A DNA stretch of 64,000 nucleotides from Malus domestica (lineage: Eukaryota > Streptophyta > Magnoliopsida > Rosales > Rosaceae): positions 35,638,001 to 35,702,000 of the forward strand of contig NC_091663.1 in the NCBI RefSeq assembly GCF_042453785.1. Direction: 5' to 3'. Shown in pieces: positions 1 through 11,640 of this stretch. Positions within the stretch are counted from its first letter, which is position 1, and every line of letters begins with the position of its first letter. Below the pieces are notes generated by a model. It was given only the letters and a program-made list of their open reading frames with translations. It ran no database searches and was not told the origin of the DNA. The position numbers and the translations under genes were made by a program.

Positions 1-3000
1 GACAGTTTGAGAAGCAGAAAACACCAGGAAGTCACTCCAGCGCTTTACCTTCTGGGCCCACAATGAGGCTAGGATCGGCATGCATGGCCATGGGCAACCA
101 GCAGCTAGGGAGTTCATGGCCGGTCCAATCAGATGAAGGGCACGTTCAGAGGCTCTATCAAGTTTATAAGTTATTGTGAGACTTATGAGGGCTGCAAATG
201 GTAAGGGAAGCGTAGCTGGGGCGCTCCCACCTGCAAGCAATAAATTTATGGCCTAAAGTGTTAACATTACAACTATTAGAAGTTTACAGCATGAACTCAA
301 AGCTCCAATTTCCCTAGTCTAAAATTTGTTGGTCAACTGAAATATTGACAGAACACATTCACTTTCAATCATGAGTGTACAACCGACAACAAGTTGGTCA
401 ATTGAACTATTAGAAGTTATCATGATTTTTTATATTACAACAATATAAGGCTTCTTGAAAAACAGAAACGTTCTTTCACAAAGCTATAGAATATAAAGGA
501 CATACCAACTGAGAGGCTAGGGACATCAACACCAGTGGCAGCTAGGATTTTCTTTATTTGCTGCTCAACAAGTAGTAAATTTGCGGCAGGGCTTGGCCAA
601 TCAGTTCCGTTCATACAAGCTGGCTTCCATATTCCCCGTGTTACTTCAGCTGAAAAATAGCTTACCATGGTTCCCAAAGTCGCTGGAAGATAATCAGCGA
701 GATCTTTCAGTCCTGAGATGAAGCATGCAACAAAGTTAACAAACCTTAAACTACACCTTTCTCACAGGCGAGCTTTCAGTTCGGCTTTTCTATCAATGCA
801 TAAAGGGTATTCAACAAACCTGTAGCCAGTTCACGGGGAGATAGTCTTCCATGGGCGCATGCAGTAAGAGCAGCATCAAGGACAAATGGAGTTGCTTCAA
901 GGATATCCCAGGCTGGTACCTTGAGTCTAATACAGGACTCATCAGTTCCCGATGCAGATGAATTACTATTACCTGACGTTGCTGGAGTCAACTGCTGACT
1001 ACTATTTATTTTTCTAAACATCATGGTCAGGAGTGCATCAACAAGTTGATGAACGGGAGTCCCAGGTACAAGCCCAGACAGGGTAGAGCAAATACATTTT
1101 TGATGTTGCTGGTACCAGAGTTTCAGTCTCGGAAAGCAATCCATGGTAATGGTACCTGAAGGGAAGGTGATGAATTTTGAAACTCTTCTGCTTTTTATTC
1201 GATCCCTGACTGAATTACCCATGGATGCTAATCGACAGTTTCGCAGCAACAAGAGGTATTCTGGACCAGTTTGGATTCCCACAGTTGGGTAGTCGCCCAT
1301 CATGTGTTCAAGAGGTGGATGATCAAATCTCCACAACCTCAATAGAAGTGTAAAAGCATTTGAGAACACTGCGTGGCATGAGAGTTCTTCCCCCGTTGTA
1401 GGAGTCCATGAGAAATTGGGAACACTTGAGCCAAAAACTTCACAAATAGGCATCAATGCAGCTGCAAGTAGTGGAACCTAGAAGTGAATGACAAATAACA
1501 TTAGTTTTTGGAAAACATGAAGGCCTCGAGAAACTTTCTTCATAACACAAGAACTTTTGCAATCTTAACTATTTCCATAAGGGATCCAACATACCAATCC
1601 CAATAAGGAGAAAATCTGTACAGTATCTATAGATGATATGCCAACCAGAAGGACATTAAAGAATGAAGCATAGCCGATCAAATGGCTATCACTCCCCGAG
1701 TAATCTGCAGGAACCGGAGGTGACAGCAATCTTATAATAAAAAGACAGGTGTGTTCCTGCAAAGGACAAAGAATTGAATAAGACTAACATGCGGTAGAGG
1801 CTAGCAGAAGGAGAGAGAGAGAGCCTACCTGTATATTCCATCCACGAACAAGAGAAGCCCCACAAAGAATGGTAGCAGCAGATATCTTCTCTTCATCTGA
1901 ACCATTGACTGCAATCTCATATATTTTCTCAATTTCTGCTAAGCTTCCATCAAACCCATGAGCTTAAATTCAGTTGCCATACCACTGGGTAAATTTACAA
2001 AAAAGAGTATCTGATATACCTGGCTTCAGGAAAAGAAGGGGGTAACTGAAGGCCAGGTCATGATGCCAAGATAAATTATGGATGCTATAGTTATTATTTG
2101 GTACCTAAAGTTATGAGCTAAACAATGATACAAATTAAAAAAATCATTGACCCAAAATACATGATTCCCACTTAGAAATCATGTTTATGTAGTGTGACTA
2201 TCACTGCCTATCAATCGCAACCCTGCTTCTTTGTTATGGCTAAACATGGTAGAATCAGATTACTTTGAAATAAGAAATAAAAAAATGTAGCAATGATACA
2301 ATAGCATACCTAGAAGCTGGAGTGGCAACTAAAGCATTTCCCAGTGATGGAGTTAGAGGTGACCCCTTCATTATTGAAGACCAAGAAGGCACTTGGCTGG
2401 GCACATTGCGTAGCACTTGGTTGCTGCGTGCACTCACATAGCCTGGCCAAAAATATGCTGATGTGTCTAGGATATTCCGCGCAATACAAGCTTCAACAAT
2501 CAGATGCCGCAAGTTTCCCACTGGAAGAAAAATAAACAGGACCAAAAAGAGAATTATGGATGTTAAAACAGAACAAAACCCTCTTAAGCATAAGAAGGAA
2601 AAAACAATTGGTCTTGAAAGCAGAATTAGAGAAAAACCAAATAATAATGGTAGACAAATGAATACTCAAATCGAGAGCTATCTTATACCTTCTCAAAACT
2701 CCATCATAAATCAAATTGCTGGGCTGAAGGAAAAATTAATTTCTTACCACAAGTTATTGGCATGTCGTTCACGCTAACAGATTCGTGGTATCCATTACTG
2801 ACTGTAAGGCCTGATCTGAACATTATAGCCTTAGCTGCAGCTTGATTCACCACTGAACAAACAGACTGAGGTGGAGTCAACAAGGTCTCATAATCACCCA
2901 ATCGCTGTAAGCAGCTAACTAAATCTTTGCGGCGCTTTCCAGGAGCCTGTTCCTTCCTTTGGTTAGTATGATCCCCCTCCGTTTCCTCCATCAATTCAGC

Positions 3001-6000
3001 TTCCTCTTCAATAATATTAGTAACTGCCAGCGTCGTAATACTCAACAACATGCATAAGCAGGTATCAAGACGAGGGACAGGTCCTTCTCTAGGATCCCTT
3101 TCCTACAAAACCAATCAAGATGGAAAATGTGATAAAAGGTCAGTTGGACTCACTATTTTGAGAATTTTCTTCCTAGCACATAACAAGATGTCAATCAATC
3201 ATTAGATAGAAATTTCCAAATTGGTTCGCATCAATTCTTACCCTTTGAACCAGCCGAAGAGCTGAAATCCATAAACCTAAAAATGCATTGTGCCATGTGG
3301 TGGCATTAACTGCCTGCAGAGCCTTCACTAAACCTGCAACGTTAACTCAAATCAATATTGCTGGCTAGGAGTACTAGAATCTTATCAGCTCTAGGTATGC
3401 ATGATAGAAGGATTATGATACAAAGAATTGGCCCGCACCAGTAAGGGATTCGACGGCACTAATTTCAGCTGCTTCTGATCCATCCATAGCATCTTCAAGA
3501 AACAGATCAATGGGAAGCCAAAAAGCAGATGAACTCATTCCGTGAGACTGACAGGCAGAGGACATTAAAGACCCAGAAGACAAGACTGCATGAAATTCTT
3601 GTCGTGAAATTGTTTTGCATTCCCGAGTCAGAAGTCGACGGGTATCAGATGTCAGCTGTAGAAGACCCTCTGGGTTTATATGGTTCATAGTCCTCAAAAC
3701 TGATGAGTTGGCCGCAAGCACTTGCAATTTCTGAACGAAACCTCCCCAGTGTGATGGCCTGAAAAGAAGAGGTGATATGTTTGGTATCTACACCAACGAT
3801 GCTTTTCAAACTCTGATATGAGATTTCAAACTAGTCAAATTGCATCACACCAGCAATTGGCCAAACTGCTGTTTTCCCACTTCTCCCTCATAAACATGGC
3901 ATGACTAACAGAAATATGTGCAAGAATAAAAAAAGTAAGCGGATATATTAAAAAAGAGAAAAGGTTAAGATCCTTACATATTTCGACGGGCTAAGTACAA
4001 CATCCTTGAAGTTACTTTGTTCTGCAGAAACTCCACAATTATGTCAATAGCCATGGCAGTATTTGCTTTCTGCAAACCTTCATTTTGCTCACTTCTCGTC
4101 TCATTAAAGCAACCATGACCATCTATTTCCATATCTTGTGGCCTGGTAGGCCATCTAGGCTTCTTATCTGGGGCAAGTTCCAGCAAACCTTCATCATCTA
4201 AGGATGCATCAAGTAACTGCCATATGATTGAAAAGACAAACTCAACAATAAGAACTCCATGTTCAGACACTTGAAGGCCATACTGCCGGGAAAGATGTAG
4301 AACATCATCAATGGATTTTATAATCCTGCAATCGCATCAAAAGATATTATTAGAAACTATCACACAAGCATGAGACAGCAAAATGAAGAAATTACCGAGT
4401 AGACATAGACGGTGTTGAAAGACTTTGGTTGGTTTATGACACTAAGTTATACAAATAACTTCTCTACAAGTCACTGTTTCTTTCAAAGGGGCACGTGGGG
4501 GAAATGGAAAGGCAAAAGGGGCAAAATAGTTCATCAATAAAGAGCATTTCTTTAACAGAGGGAAGGAGGAATCTGAACGCCTCCGTGCAAACTGTCATGT
4601 TTAAATTACATTCTTGTACCTATCGAGAAACCAAATAAAATACACATTTTGCATTCTTATGTATAGGCAAGAGTGGAAGCACCTAAGAGTGCATACAAGA
4701 TAAAATGTCAAGGAAGAACAACTAAGCACAATATTTCATTGTCACGGACTTGTTTGTTTCCCGAAAAGAAGCCTTGAATTAAGATTTTATTGTCAAGACT
4801 TTTTGCAATAATGGCTTGTAGTAACATAAGCACAAGTTCAAGGTAGGCTTATTGGGAAATAATATTGTACAACAAAAGGAGAAAATTTGAAACTTACTTC
4901 TGACTATTTGGTCCATTCAATTGAGAAGCAAATAAAAATGAATGTCTTTTAAGAAGTTCCAAGTAGAGCCTATATGCTGTAGGGTGAAGCTGTCGATTTG
5001 GAACAACCCTGTATGAAACAAGACAACACTGAACGTAAGTTTTAACATGTAAAAGTACATTTTCATAACAACAGTTGATTAAGCATAATTGTAAGGAACA
5101 TTATATTCTAAGAAAGACCATCCATCACACAAGACGGCACATGCATGAATTTCGTCCACCAACACCAACTCAATGAAGAAACTCTACGGGCATGAAGACC
5201 TTAACTACCTAAATAATTATTCATTCAATAATACCTTTCTGAACCATTATTAAAGCATTGTCCGCCATACGATGAAGCATAATTCAACCGCAAACTACCA
5301 ACTGTAACGCCACAAAGCCCCATAATTTTCATTTGAACTTGTACAAAGATTACAACTTTACAAGTAACTCGGACATTTCGCACAAGCCGATCCCCTAGTG
5401 CAATGTTAGTTAGGTTAATCAATTCACATAATTTGTCAATCTACCTACCCCTGCACGCACATTTTAGTAACCATTCAAACCGAACAACCATACAGTCGAA
5501 TATCGAAACTAATCAGATATTTCATCTACTAAAATCAACTTCCCACGAAAACGTAAATCGTAAATACTTCACAATCTCAGATTCTCTCACTCTCCATAAA
5601 CAATAAACTAAAAATAGTAACTTTAACACAATAATTGTAATTAGAAACATAAAAACGAATGTAATGAGGGAGTGAGAGAGTACTTGGTGGAGAGCAGAGC
5701 AAGGACGAGCATGGGGGGGACGATCTTGAACGTCAGTGCCTTCTCGAGGAACTTCCACGTGATGGGCACGTGATTGGCCCAGCAGATGTGGGAGACGAGG
5801 AGGTGGGCGAGCTCGACGGAGGGCAGGGAGACGGCGGAGGAGGTGAGGCTGGAGCTGAGCTGGACCGTCCAGAGGAGCGGGTCACTGTTCTTGTCCTGGG
5901 CGGACTTGGTCAGCTGGAGCACCGAGTCCCACAGCTGACTCGGCGGCGCCTGCTGTACGGACCCGGCCATCGTCGTCATCGTCGTCGGAGGAAATTGGGG

Positions 6001-6006
6001 TTGCAT
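1..6006 (-). CDS. MED33A: Mediator complex subunit 33A-like (REF4/RFR1 family), 3' end off the window
   Basis: Large nuclear Mediator tail subunit; in Arabidopsis the MED33A/B (REF4/RFR1) pair tunes transcription, notably restraining phenylpropanoid genes. I assemble 12 exons with GT-AG ends: 5684-6006, 4898-5008, 3978-4325, 3439-3758, 3242-3333, 2748-3102, 2310-2520, 1829-1943, 1595-1756, 820-1477, 506-712 and 1-230 (continuing left). All phases join without a stop, giving 1044 codons; the Arabidopsis protein is about 1300 residues, so roughly the last fifth is missing. Recognisable segments are LWDSVLQLTKSAQ near residue 25, RHLIVEACIARN in exon 7, SPPVPADYSG in exon 9 and PILASLWAQKVKRW in exon 12. 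The start at 6006 is the first in-frame ATG; internal ATGs four and seven codons after PPTT-type residues are alternatives (residues 10 and 13). The protein is helical-repeat-like with no catalytic motif. MED33A versus MED33B is not decided here. Confidence 0.93.
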
Positions 6007-6201
6007 TAAAGAGAGGGAGAATCTGAGGTTTTGCTTTATTGGATTGGAATATTTTCGGATTTTGAATTTGAGTAATATTTGGAATGAGGAAGGAGGAAAG
6101 AAAGCGGTAAAGTCAGTTTTGGAAGCAGGTAGTAATACGTTTCTCCGTTGCCTTGACTGGTAAACAATTAAACATATCAATTATGTCTTTTTTAAGGTAG
6201 G

Positions 6202-6527
6202 TGTTGAGAGTTAATATATTGACGAGACGAGGGATCTTGTATAGAAAGTAAGTTGTGCTATTTTTTACATTGTCGGTTTATTTTTATGGTGTAACCTTAA
6301 CTTTTTTTATGGTATCAGAGTAGGTTGTCGTTCAAACGACCATATGCGCACCAAGTCATCCTGTTTGTGTTGTCCACGTTAGGCTTGAAAATTCTTCATA
6401 TGTGACGGGTATGTTGAGAATGAATTTCACATTGATAGGAGGACGGACCTTGCATGGGTTTATAAGTAAGTTTTGCTACTTCCCATGTTACAATTGGTTT
6501 TATGGTGAACCTTCAACTTTCTAAGTG
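6202..6527 (+). mobile_element. Small TRIM retrotransposon (short LTRs, tRNA-Met PBS)
   Basis: Two related ~110-bp blocks, about 6202-6306 and 6412-6527, both begin TGTTGAGA and share TATGGTG...ACCTT...AACTTT near their ends. Immediately after the first block is TGGTATCAGAG at 6310-6320, the usual primer binding site complementary to initiator tRNA-Met. The ~90-bp internal region contains a GTGTTGTCCACG...TTGAAAATTC motif that recurs, in reverse, near 14.45 and 11.45 kb, so this is a family. No coding capacity. LTRs have diverged considerably, so the insertion is old. Boundaries are approximate on the right. Confidence 0.65.
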
Positions 6528-6933
6528 GAGTTTCTGCTTAAAATATTTCATGATATATTCACAAAATTTATGTTATGATCGGAACTATTCATATTATAAA
6601 TTACTCTATAAAGATTTTCTCAACAAAAAAATCGATTGAAATTAAAATTGTTTTGTCAATCAATTATAACAAATAAATAAACCATTTCGTAATGCTTTCA
6701 TTGAATCCTTTGGTTCATTTATGTAAGTTCTTCCTTCATTCACGAGTCTTTATCTAGTTGAAAAGGTAGAGAATGGTCCAGTTTGATTTGGTTCTCTTCA
6801 GAAGATGTGTCCTTGTCTATTTGTGTTGGTCTAAGATTACCAGAAGATGTTATTCCTCACATTCAAACGCTACCTTATAACGTCACTCACCAAACTTTAT
6901 CTAACCAGGGATATGTGGAAAATCATTTAATGC

Positions 6934-7133
6934 TGTTTTGGTACTGATGTGATTTTATAAAAAGTGGTATAAAAAAAAGCTAAGCTCAAAAATGTGTTTA
7001 ATAAACACTTAAAAACAACTTATTTTCACAGTTTTTGGTGCAAAAAAAACTAAAAACGTGAAGCAACAAAAATGAACTTATTCTTACAGCACATCAGAAG
7101 CATTTTTTTCTTTAAAACACATCAATACCAAAC
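6934..7133. mobile_element. MITE-like element with TTTGGTA-TGATGTG inverted ends
   Basis: The left end reads TTTTGGTACTGATGTG and the right end is its near inverted complement (CACATCAATACCAAA at about 7118-7132), separated by about 170 bp of AT-rich DNA with no ORF. Structure suggests a short DNA transposon; no target-site duplication was established. Confidence 0.45.
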
Positions 7134-7300
7134 CAGTCTTTCATGTTGGATTCACAAAGCTTATTAACTGATCAGTGGACCATTTCCGTCGCTTGAATGT
7201 GATCACCATAGAGGGGGGTGATGCCAACATAACTGACACTTCTGGTTCTTGCTTGCAGGGCGTTAAGACCATTACATGTCTCCAGCAATTATATTTTCTA

Positions 7301-7537
7301 GGTGTTGTCATGAGCTCGTAGAGCAAACATGCTAAGACGGAGGCTTGGATTGTTCTAAGGCCTGATATAGCATTGCAGCTCATCTTGAAGCTTAGAGTTT
7401 AGGATTTAGGGTTTCTTGGTGTTCTCATGAGCTCATAGAGCAAATACGCTAAGGTGAAGGCTTGGATCGTTCCAGCGCCTGATATATCATCGTTCCAAGG
7501 CCTAAATAGCACTGTAGCTCATCTTGAAGCTTAGGGT
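7301..7537. repeat. Imperfect tandem duplication, about 115-bp unit
   Basis: A block starting GGTGTTGTCATGAGCTC at 7301 recurs at 7418, each running through a GGCTTGGAT and GCTCATCTTGAAGCTTAG segment. The second copy has a short extra internal segment. The last 14 bases of the second copy served as the target site of the adjoining LINE-like insertion. Origin unknown; a weak reverse-strand ORF (7141-7383) crosses it but I do not recognise a product. Confidence 0.6.
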
Positions 7538-8964
7538 GTTTTTTTTTTTTTTTTTTTTTGAGTAAATGTAAAACATTTACCAACAAAACAAACTTACAAG
7601 AAAGAGGCCCAAAATACAATGTACAAACAAAAGAGAAATGGACCCTTATAGAACAGTATAAAAGCATAACAGAAAGCTAAGAGCCCAAAACAAACTAGCA
7701 ACCAAAAAAACCCTAATAGCTTGTAGTTGCCGCCAACGTCGTCGAAAGGATCCCGACTGCTTAGCTCAAACCATTCACTAGAAACGTTGCCAAACAGAGT
7801 CCCATAAGTGGATAAAAAGAAGACACCAACATCCTTCAAAGAGCACCACGCAAATTTGCAACAGAAACTGAAAGAAGCTCGTAGGAAACAACCCATAAGC
7901 AACAGTGCCAACGAGGGCACACAGCAGGAAGGAGGTGGTGGGAACACCCGAGAAACGAGAAAACTCGAGGCTCTACGCCCCTTCCCAGGAAATCGCGAAA
8001 AATCGCGGTGTTGATAAGTTGATGTAGACATGGATGGTATGTTCAATAAAGGACTGAGGCAAATGGAAAAGATTGGGAATAGAGGATGGGGAATCATGTA
8101 GGTGGAGAAAAGGGTAAAATAGAGTTGGGGCATTTGGGAAGCAAAATCAAAAGGTGGTGAAAAGGGTCAAACCAGCAAAAGGGCAGCAGAAAACGCAAGC
8201 AAGTTGAGATAGAAAGGAAAAGAAAACAGGAAGAGGATAAGCAAAAGTCTAACACCGATCCTAGCCAGAGCTAGGATCGCCGGCTGCGAAATTGACAACA
8301 GAGAAAGATGTACACTCACACCCCAACGTCGTCGAAAGGATCATGACCGCTTAGCTCAAACCATTCACCAGAAACGTTGCCAAATAGAGTCCCAGAAGAA
8401 AAGAAGACGACAACATCATTCAAAGATCACCACGCAGATTTGCAACATAAACTGAAAGAAGCTCGCAAGAAACAACCCATGAACAACAGTGCCAACGAGG
8501 GCACACAGCGTGAAGGAGGTAGTGGGAACACTCGAGCAACGAGAAAACTTGAGGCTCTACGCACATTCCCAGGAAATCACGAAAAATCGCAGTGTTGATA
8601 AGTTGATGTAGACACAGATGGTATGTTCAATGAAGGACTGAAGCAAATGGAGATGATTGGGAACAAATGATGGGGAATCATGTAGGTAGAGAAAATGGTA
8701 AAACAGAGTTGGGGCATCTGGGAAGCGAAATCAAAAGGTGCTGAAGAGGGTCAAACCAGCAAAATGGCAACTAAAAACGCAGGCAGGTTGAGACGGAAAG
8801 GAAAGGGAAAAAGGAAGACGAGAAGCAAGAGTCTGACACCGATCCTAGCTAAAGCTAGGATCGACGGATGCGAGATTGACAACAGAGAAAGATGTACACT
8901 CACACCCCAGTGAGAAAGCTCTCAAGAAGAGAGAAAGTCTCACACCCCGGTGAGAAAAAAGTTT
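7538..8964 (-). mobile_element. Non-autonomous LINE-like retroposon with two tandem ~600-bp units
   Basis: A 1427-bp insertion flanked by a perfect 14-bp direct repeat, TTGAAGCTTAGGGT, at 7524-7537 and 8965-8978. On the minus strand it ends in a poly(A) tract (T run at 7539-7559), preceded by a TTTGTTGGTAAATG-type 3' end, as in plant L1 elements. The upstream part is two tandem units, 7733-8332 and 8333-8908, highly similar to each other, each opening on the minus strand with GGGGTGTGAGTGTACATC and ending in a CGACGACGTTGG motif. There is no reverse transcriptase or endonuclease reading frame, so it would have needed another LINE to move. Repeated 5' units followed by a unique 3' part resemble promoter monomers known from some mammalian L1s; that comparison is inference. 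Confidence 0.75.
7733..8908. repeat. Two tandem ~600-bp units inside the LINE-like insertion
   Basis: Unit 1 is 7733-8332 and unit 2 is 8333-8908. They match nearly throughout, differing by scattered substitutions and small indels; unit 2 lacks about 24 bases relative to unit 1. Both contain the inverted motif GATCCTAGC...GCTAGGATC (around 8258-8279 and 8841-8862), able to form a short stem. Plus-strand ORFs in both units (7808-8014, 8377-8598) are similar because the DNA is duplicated, not because they are convincing genes. Confidence 0.85.
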
Positions 8965-8982
8965 TTGAAGCTTAGGGTTTAA

Positions 8983-9531
8983 TGTCACGTCCTAATCTCG
9001 ACTCCACCGTAATACAATATTGTCCGTTTTGGGCTCCGGCCACACCCTCAAGGTTTTGTTTCTGGGAACTCAAACGAGAACTTCCCCGTGGGTCACCCAT
9101 CCTAGGATTGCTCTCGCTTGAACTCACTTAACTTCGGAGTTCCAATGTAACCCGAAACCAGTGAGTTCCCAAAAGGCCTCGTGCTTTTGAAAACGTTATT
9201 TTCAGGCTCACTTACCCTTGTTTTTCGCCTCTCCAGGTTTTAGTAGCATAGTTTTTGCACTGATGAGGATTATTGGCAAATCTTGGTGTAGACGATTACC
9301 ATCGATGATATAATTCTCACCATATTTTACTGTACTGTACTTATACTCTGTCATCACGTGTGAAATGGGTTCATTCCTGCTCATCGCGCACTCTTGTATT
9401 TAGGCACTTTTAGGTTTAAATTTATTCACATTTTCCGCATCACTACACTTTATGGTTTCATCACCTTCTAGGTGTTGGCCATCACAACTCGATTCAGAGT
9501 TCTAGTGGACATCCCGAGTCGGGGTGTGTCA
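8983..9531 (-). mobile_element. LTR-like unit carrying a Cassandra-type 5S rRNA segment
   Basis: The unit begins TGTCACGTCC and ends GGGTGTGTCA, i.e. TG...CA ends, with short related flanks (TTTAA / TTAAG). About 8983-9195 matches the Cassandra LTR at 9771-10064, including the 5S-like core at about 9075-9160. The remaining 330 bp does not match Cassandra. No second LTR or internal region is present, so it is either a solo LTR of a different 5S-bearing family or a truncated Cassandra fused to other sequence. Confidence 0.5.
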
Positions 9532-9599
9532 TTAAGGTTAGGGTTTTTAGAAGTTTTTTCTACCTCGTGTTTTGTCTAATTTAATGCATAAACAAGACG

Positions 9600-9730
9600 T
9601 CCACATAATAAACATGAAGAAGTTGAGGTTCTATCATAAAATTAATTGGAATATGAAACGTAATTCAATTACTTATAATCACATGTGAGATCTGTCATTT
9701 CCCCAGTGTGGGATTTACTATCAACCAGGG
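9600..9730 (-). repeat. TRIM-related remnant
   Basis: The segment around ATGAAGAAGTTGAGGTTC, AATTCAATTACTTATAA and CATGTGAGATCTG closely parallels the TRIM LTR at 14.53-14.66 kb. It lacks a partner LTR, so it is a solo or truncated copy. Confidence 0.5.
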
Positions 9731-9885
9731 TCAGTCCAGAGATTTTAGAGGCCCTGTACGAGACTCAAATTGTCACATCCTAGTCTCGACTCCGTCGTAT
9801 CACAATATTGTCCACTGTCGTATCACAATATTGTCCACTTTAGACCCTGGCCACACCATCACGGTTTTGTTTATGGGAACTCACA

Positions 9886-9970
9886 CGAGAACTTCCCAGT
9901 GGGTCACCCATCATGGGAATGCTCTCGCTCGAACTCGCTTAACTTCGAAGTTCTGATGGAATGCGAAGCC
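9886..9970 (-). other. 5S rRNA-like segment in Cassandra LTR (left copy)
   Basis: On the minus strand this reads like the second half of plant 5S rRNA: AACTTCGAAGTTAAGCG, GCGAGAGCAT, GATGGGTGACC and CTGGGAAGTTCTCGT follow in the 5S order (internal control region and 3' half). It is a transposon-borne homologue, not a 5S gene: there is no tandem 5S array, the sequence is diverged, and it sits inside an LTR. In Cassandra this segment is thought to give RNA polymerase III promoter activity. Confidence 0.85.
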
Positions 9971-10234
9971 AGTGAGTTCTCAAAAGACCTCGTGCTAGAG
10001 GGAGGGGAGTATATACATATAAGGCACATCACCCTCTCTCTGTTGGTCAATGTGGGATCTTACAATCCATCCCACTTAAGGGGAACCCGCCGTCCTCACT
10101 AGCACATCCGTACCGAACGGCAGAGTAGCTCTGATACCATTTTGTCACATCCTAGTCTCGACTCCCCCGTAGCACGATATTGTCTGCTTTGGGCCCCGGC
10201 CACGCCCTCACGGTTTTGTTTCTGGTAACTCACA

Positions 10235-10320
10235 CGAGAACTTCCCAGTGGGTCACCCATCCTGGGAATGCTCTCGCCCGAACTCGCTTAACTTCAGAGT
10301 TCCGATGGAATCCAAAGCCA
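10235..10320 (-). other. 5S rRNA-like segment in Cassandra LTR (right copy)
   Basis: Same 5S-like core as in the left LTR; here the motif GGATGGGTGACC is intact on the minus strand, as is GAACTCTGAAGTTAAGCGAG, so this copy is closer to true 5S rRNA than the left one. Because this is the 5' LTR in the element's orientation, it would be the one driving any transcript. Confidence 0.85.
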
Positions 10321-10418
10321 ATGAGTTCCCAAAAGACCTCGTGCTATAGGGAGGGAAACATGTACATATAAGGCACATCACCCCCTCTTCGTTGGTCGAT
10401 GTAGAATCTTACACAAAT

Positions 10419-11395
10419 GGAGGCCCTTGCATGGTCTAAAATTTTGTTTGCTATATTTTCTTTTATATTTTATATTTTTTATTGTGTGTAAATTGATATA
10501 ACGTAAAAGAAAATAAATAAATAAATAAATAAATAAAAATGAAGCATAGTGTGGTAGTCATGTACCTATTTGCGTTCTCTATGCTTTTGGTTAGAATCTA
10601 CATAATTCTTAAATACAAAAAGCATGGTGATATGACTATGTACCTATCATATCACCGTACAAATACCATAATCAAAACCATTCATGCTCTTCTTATCATT
10701 TAGAGTTCATCTCAAGAAAAAATTTATGTGTTAAACAAATCATTGGTTATGATATTAATAGCATCTTATAATGAACCTTTTTCATTGCATTTTTCGTAAC
10801 ACCCTAAAGTGAGGATGGTTGTCACTCCCCCTCTCCCGTTGATTGCCATTAGATTAGTTAAAATTTTGAGATTCATGTCTTAAACAATTAACCCAACTTA
10901 ATCTAACAATATAGGTGTAGTTGTACTATAATTTTCTTTTTGATATGGATGACTCAATAATCTTCAAATGGAACGAAAAATAGATGACTTTTAAACGGTG
11001 ACCAAAAGAATAAACGATTCTAATTATGAAATGTATTTTATTAAATGATATCATATAAGGAATGGGGGCTTTTAAAGATTATATCAAATTTAAGAATTTT
11101 AATCTATTATGATATTCCTAACTACAAATTTATTAGCAAAATTATCTTGTATAATGAAAGAAATTAAACTACAAATATTTAAAAATAGAAAAAATAGTGT
11201 AGCTCAAAAATCCCAAAATAGAAAATAACAAATATGAGAAAGTAAGGAGTTAAACCTGTGCACTACCACATGAAGGTACCAGCGCTTGACAACCATGCTA
11301 GGTAAACATCAGTAAATTATTTCCCAGCTTATATATATAGAGTATTAAGAAGGATTTTAGAATTTGGGGGCCCTAGAAAATAGGGGGCCATGTGC
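10419..11395. other. AT-rich intergenic stretch, no gene seen
   Basis: No supportable coding region. Contains an (AAAT)n microsatellite at about 10506-10536 and a short inverted motif around TACCTATCATATCACC. The sequence GGGGGCCCTAGAAAATAGGGGGCC near 11367 and the flank GAGGCCCTTGCATGGTCTAAAATTTTG-like DNA next to Cassandra look like pieces of older repeats. Confidence 0.6.
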
Positions 11396-11429
11396 GGTCG
11401 CACTCCTCGCACTCCATCAAGGTTGACCC

Positions 11430-11640
11430 TGTTGTCAATACGTCATCTCACGTGTCGCGAATTTTCAAGCCTAGCATGTGGATAACACAAATCAGATGAC
11501 ATGGAGTATGTATACCCAATCGGCTTCACATATGGCCAACCTACTCCTAATAGCAATATAAGAAATAATCTAACTACTTATAAGCACATACAAGGTTCCT
11601 CCGTGAGATCCACTCTAACAAAACATGCTATTTTACATAC
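11430..11640 (-). repeat. TRIM-related remnant upstream of protease 1
   Basis: GCGAATTTTCAAGCCTAGC and ACTTATAAGCACATAC...GAGATCCACTCTAAC parallel the TRIM copy at 14.43-14.66 kb, but the primer-site region is lost. The same kind of element therefore lies on both sides of the first protease gene, matching the duplicated flanks. Confidence 0.5.

Larger units (their letters stand above)
9771..10413 (-). mobile_element. Cassandra TRIM retrotransposon, complete, with 5-bp TSD
   Basis: A 643-bp element flanked by perfect CAAAT repeats at 9766-9770 and 10414-10418. LTRs are 9771-10064 (294 bp) and 10143-10413 (271 bp), both with TGTCACATCC and CTTACA ends. On the minus strand the 5' LTR is followed after three bases by TGGTATCAGAGC (10128-10139), the tRNA-Met primer site, and the 78-bp internal region ends in a purine-rich AAGTGGGATGG next to the other LTR. 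Both LTRs contain a 5S rRNA-like core. These features define Cassandra, a non-coding TRIM of land plants that transposes with proteins from other elements. The left LTR is longer only because a 23-bp block (near 9794-9839) is duplicated. Confidence 0.93.

Noticed and set aside
7594..8133. 179-codon minus-strand ORF in the LINE-like element
   Set aside because: No reverse transcriptase, endonuclease or RNA-binding motif; hydrophobic low-complexity translation from a T-rich 3' region.
9060..10320. 5S rRNA genes
   Set aside because: The 5S-like cores match only part of 5S rRNA, are diverged, and lie inside Cassandra-type LTRs; no tandem 5S array or terminator is present.
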